This document shows positions 53,501-56,500 of a stretch of 60,000 bases of DNA, piece after piece. The stretch is from positions 65,083,249 to 65,143,248 of the forward strand of contig NC_088295.1 of assembly GCF_032854445.1 (NCBI RefSeq), written 5' to 3'. The notes beneath the pieces are model-generated. The model saw only the letters and a list, made by a program, of their open reading frames with translations, did no database searches and was not told the origin of the DNA. The DNA comes from Liolophura sinensis (taxonomy: Eukaryota > Mollusca > Polyplacophora > Chitonida > Chitonidae). The first letter of the stretch is position 1; each line of letters begins with the position of its first letter. Both the position numbers and the translations under genes were made by a program.

Positions 53501-56500
53501 TTGTGAACATGGAAATTAATTTGGTTTACTATTCTTAGGATTTGCAATATTTCTGACACATTTTTGTACATTAAAGTGAATGTATCCATATTGTGATTTT
53601 CGTGGTTTTAAGACGATGTAGAAATGTTGTCTCTTAGCTTTGAAATCTTGCCTTGAAGTGGTTGAAGTAGTACACTTACAGTTTGCACTAAAAGTTCGGG
53701 AATATTTCATCACATACATATCTCATAATTTACAGGTATTTAGTTCCTGGCATTGGTCTTGAAATAATATGTCATCATCTTTCTTAGATAACCTGAGCCC
53801 TGGAAGCAGACCGAAGCTCCCATCGAACCCCTCTTTCCTTCCTGCCAGGCCACGAACACCAAAAACCACTGGTCCGTCACCGATAATACCCAGACATTTC
53901 CCTGCCAATTTTTCTCCTCCTACAGGTTACTCTGGATACGTGCCTCGACGTGCGCCATCTGGAAATACAGGTTTATTTTTCTTTTATTACATCTTTGCTG
54001 TAGTGTTTGGTTTAACAGGATACATCGCATTGATGTGCAGTTTGTTTCTGGCATTGAATCAACGCTATATTATTAGACGAACCACATTTTGCTTCAGAAA
54101 ACATATGTGGATATAGTCCATCTATACAATATATATAACACGGAGTCCATCAATGCCTCTCTCAAAAAATGGCGCGAATTTCAAACTCCCATTTCTTTCC
54201 CACTTATGGCAATCTAACTCACCTACTCTGCTCATATATATGTAATTTTATGATGGGATCTATAATACTATCCTCCTAATTCAGTATCCTCACCTATGAA
54301 ACTTATTAACCCGCTGCGTGGTGATCACATTGACTCCTAGGACATCGACGGTACCAAGTACCCCTCCGTCGACAGCCATTTTGAAGTGTCACGTGACCTA
54401 CTTCTGTGGTATTGAAATTCTTAAGCAAACTATTATATTTGGAACTGTCAGGAAAATCAACTTTAATCTTAATTCAATCCAAAAAGGCATAAAATATCAA
54501 TTGTAATTCCTAATGTTTTTCTTTTTAAGGCTCACAAAGACCACCAAAATCTTACTCACATCCCCTTATTTACCCTTCAGCAACAGGCAGTAGGGGCGTA
54601 TATGTGCCTTCGGGTCAGAATCGAAGAGTCCAGACTGTGTGGCGACCGAACACAGGTATCCACAGGACTCCCTACTCGAGTGGAAATACTGGAACTGCCA
54701 GAGCCGCATACTCAAACAGAGTTGCAGGCACAGCCTACTCCAAAGGTGCCACAGGAAGTGCTGGAGTGCCATACTCAGGGACTGCTGCCTCTCACTCCCA
54801 TCTCCCGTCTTCTCGATCTGGCCGTGTCTTGCCTCGAATCCGACCTGCTCCATCGGTATCAAGGTTACCCTTGTCCCGGTCTCAACCCGTGGGGAGAATC
54901 GGACAGACATCCCGGGCTAACTCCCTTCTCTCAGCTATCAGGAAGTCTCTCCGGACCCAGGCATCTTGATTCAACCGATGATTAATGCAAATTCTTGGAA
55001 TAGAGTGGAGGCTTTCACTGAGAAGCATTCATTGCAATTCTTAATTTTTCACCAGAGGCCGCTTGCACAAAGCAATTGTAGGCTAAGTTGATTGTAATTA
55101 CTATGGCGACACATGTTAAACTGTATGTTGCCATGGTAGTTACAGTCAACCGGCAAGAGGCCTCAATATCATTTGCACAAGCAGAGTGTTATAAAAGATG
55201 GATTGAGCCTTGTGTTTGAATACCATTATTGTATTTGCGAAGATACTACAGTTTGAACCTGAAAAGTACTTTAATTTCCAGTATTTTGCAGTTGATACGC
55301 ATTTTTGTTGAACTCGCCTGCCATATTTCATGGTATACTTTTTCATTTCTTGTCCTTTTTTTATATCGGACAATCATACCCGGGACTGGAAACTTATATT
55401 ATAACTATGATAACTGTATAACACCATACCGCATAAAGGTAATGTAGGCTAACTTGACACAGCCACTCCTCAGGAATGCACTTTACTGCATTTATTATCA
55501 CTTCTGCATTATGCATTTGTCTGAATTTTTTATAGCCATCAATATTACTAGTAGTTTTCACTTTTTTATACTTGATACATATATGTGATCTAGAAATTAT
55601 TTGTGCTATACAAATCGCATTGGTATGTAGAAATCTTGATTTATGGATGGATTGGTGACTGAGTTTTTAGTCCAGTGCTATACAGTGAGTCAGCGACATG
55701 CCTAAGCAGAAACACATTGAAAATTAAGGCCTGATGTAATGTTAGGAAGGGACTGTTTTTGCAAAATCTTAAGTCTGTGTTGTCCCTATAGGAAGTTTCA
55801 TAGTTGTAGGACAAAAGTTAAACACTGTACTTTTTCATTGTTGAATTGATTCGTGCTCAAATTTCATATATATGATCGCCATTGCTGCTAATTATGTTGT
55901 AGATTTATTGTTTTAACATGGCACTTATATATAAAGATGGTATAACCACATGTGTAATAAAGAGGAAATAAAGTATGTACACAAATGAGAGTTTGTCCAC
56001 TAATAAAATAGCAGTGATATTTGTAGACTTTTTTAAATGTGCATATTGGTTTTTATAAAAATTTGACTTTTGCAACCGTTTACGGCAGTGTTGTTGAGTA
56101 AAAGCTAATACATCAATGATTTTGTATGAGTTGGCACTATATTCGATTTGATAGATTTTATAATGAGACTATGCATGTTAATAATGCATTGTGCCAAAAT
56201 TGTGTATATTTGCATGTTAGATATTAAACATAGTTAAGGATGGATTGTATCTCTTCAGCACAACTGTGGTCCATGTCTGTACTGAGCAGCCATACCATTT
56301 ACCTTTATTCTTTCTGTGTCGTGACACCTCTCTCCTGGAAGCTCTAAGATCTGACCCGTGATTGTAATCGGTTTGGTATATTTTCTGACATTACAGGATA
56401 TTTTCAAGCTGACAGGTGAAGCCTTGTTTGTTTGAAAACCATAATATCTGTTTTCTCAGATCTACGTGTACCAGCAGTACAACAGTTTTATGGTTAGCAG

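Noticed and set aside
54602-54985. Two other overlapping plus frames over the last exon of the nested gene
   Set aside because: Only the frame entered in phase 1 from 54530 joins the upstream exons; the others are shadows caused by GC-rich coding sequence.
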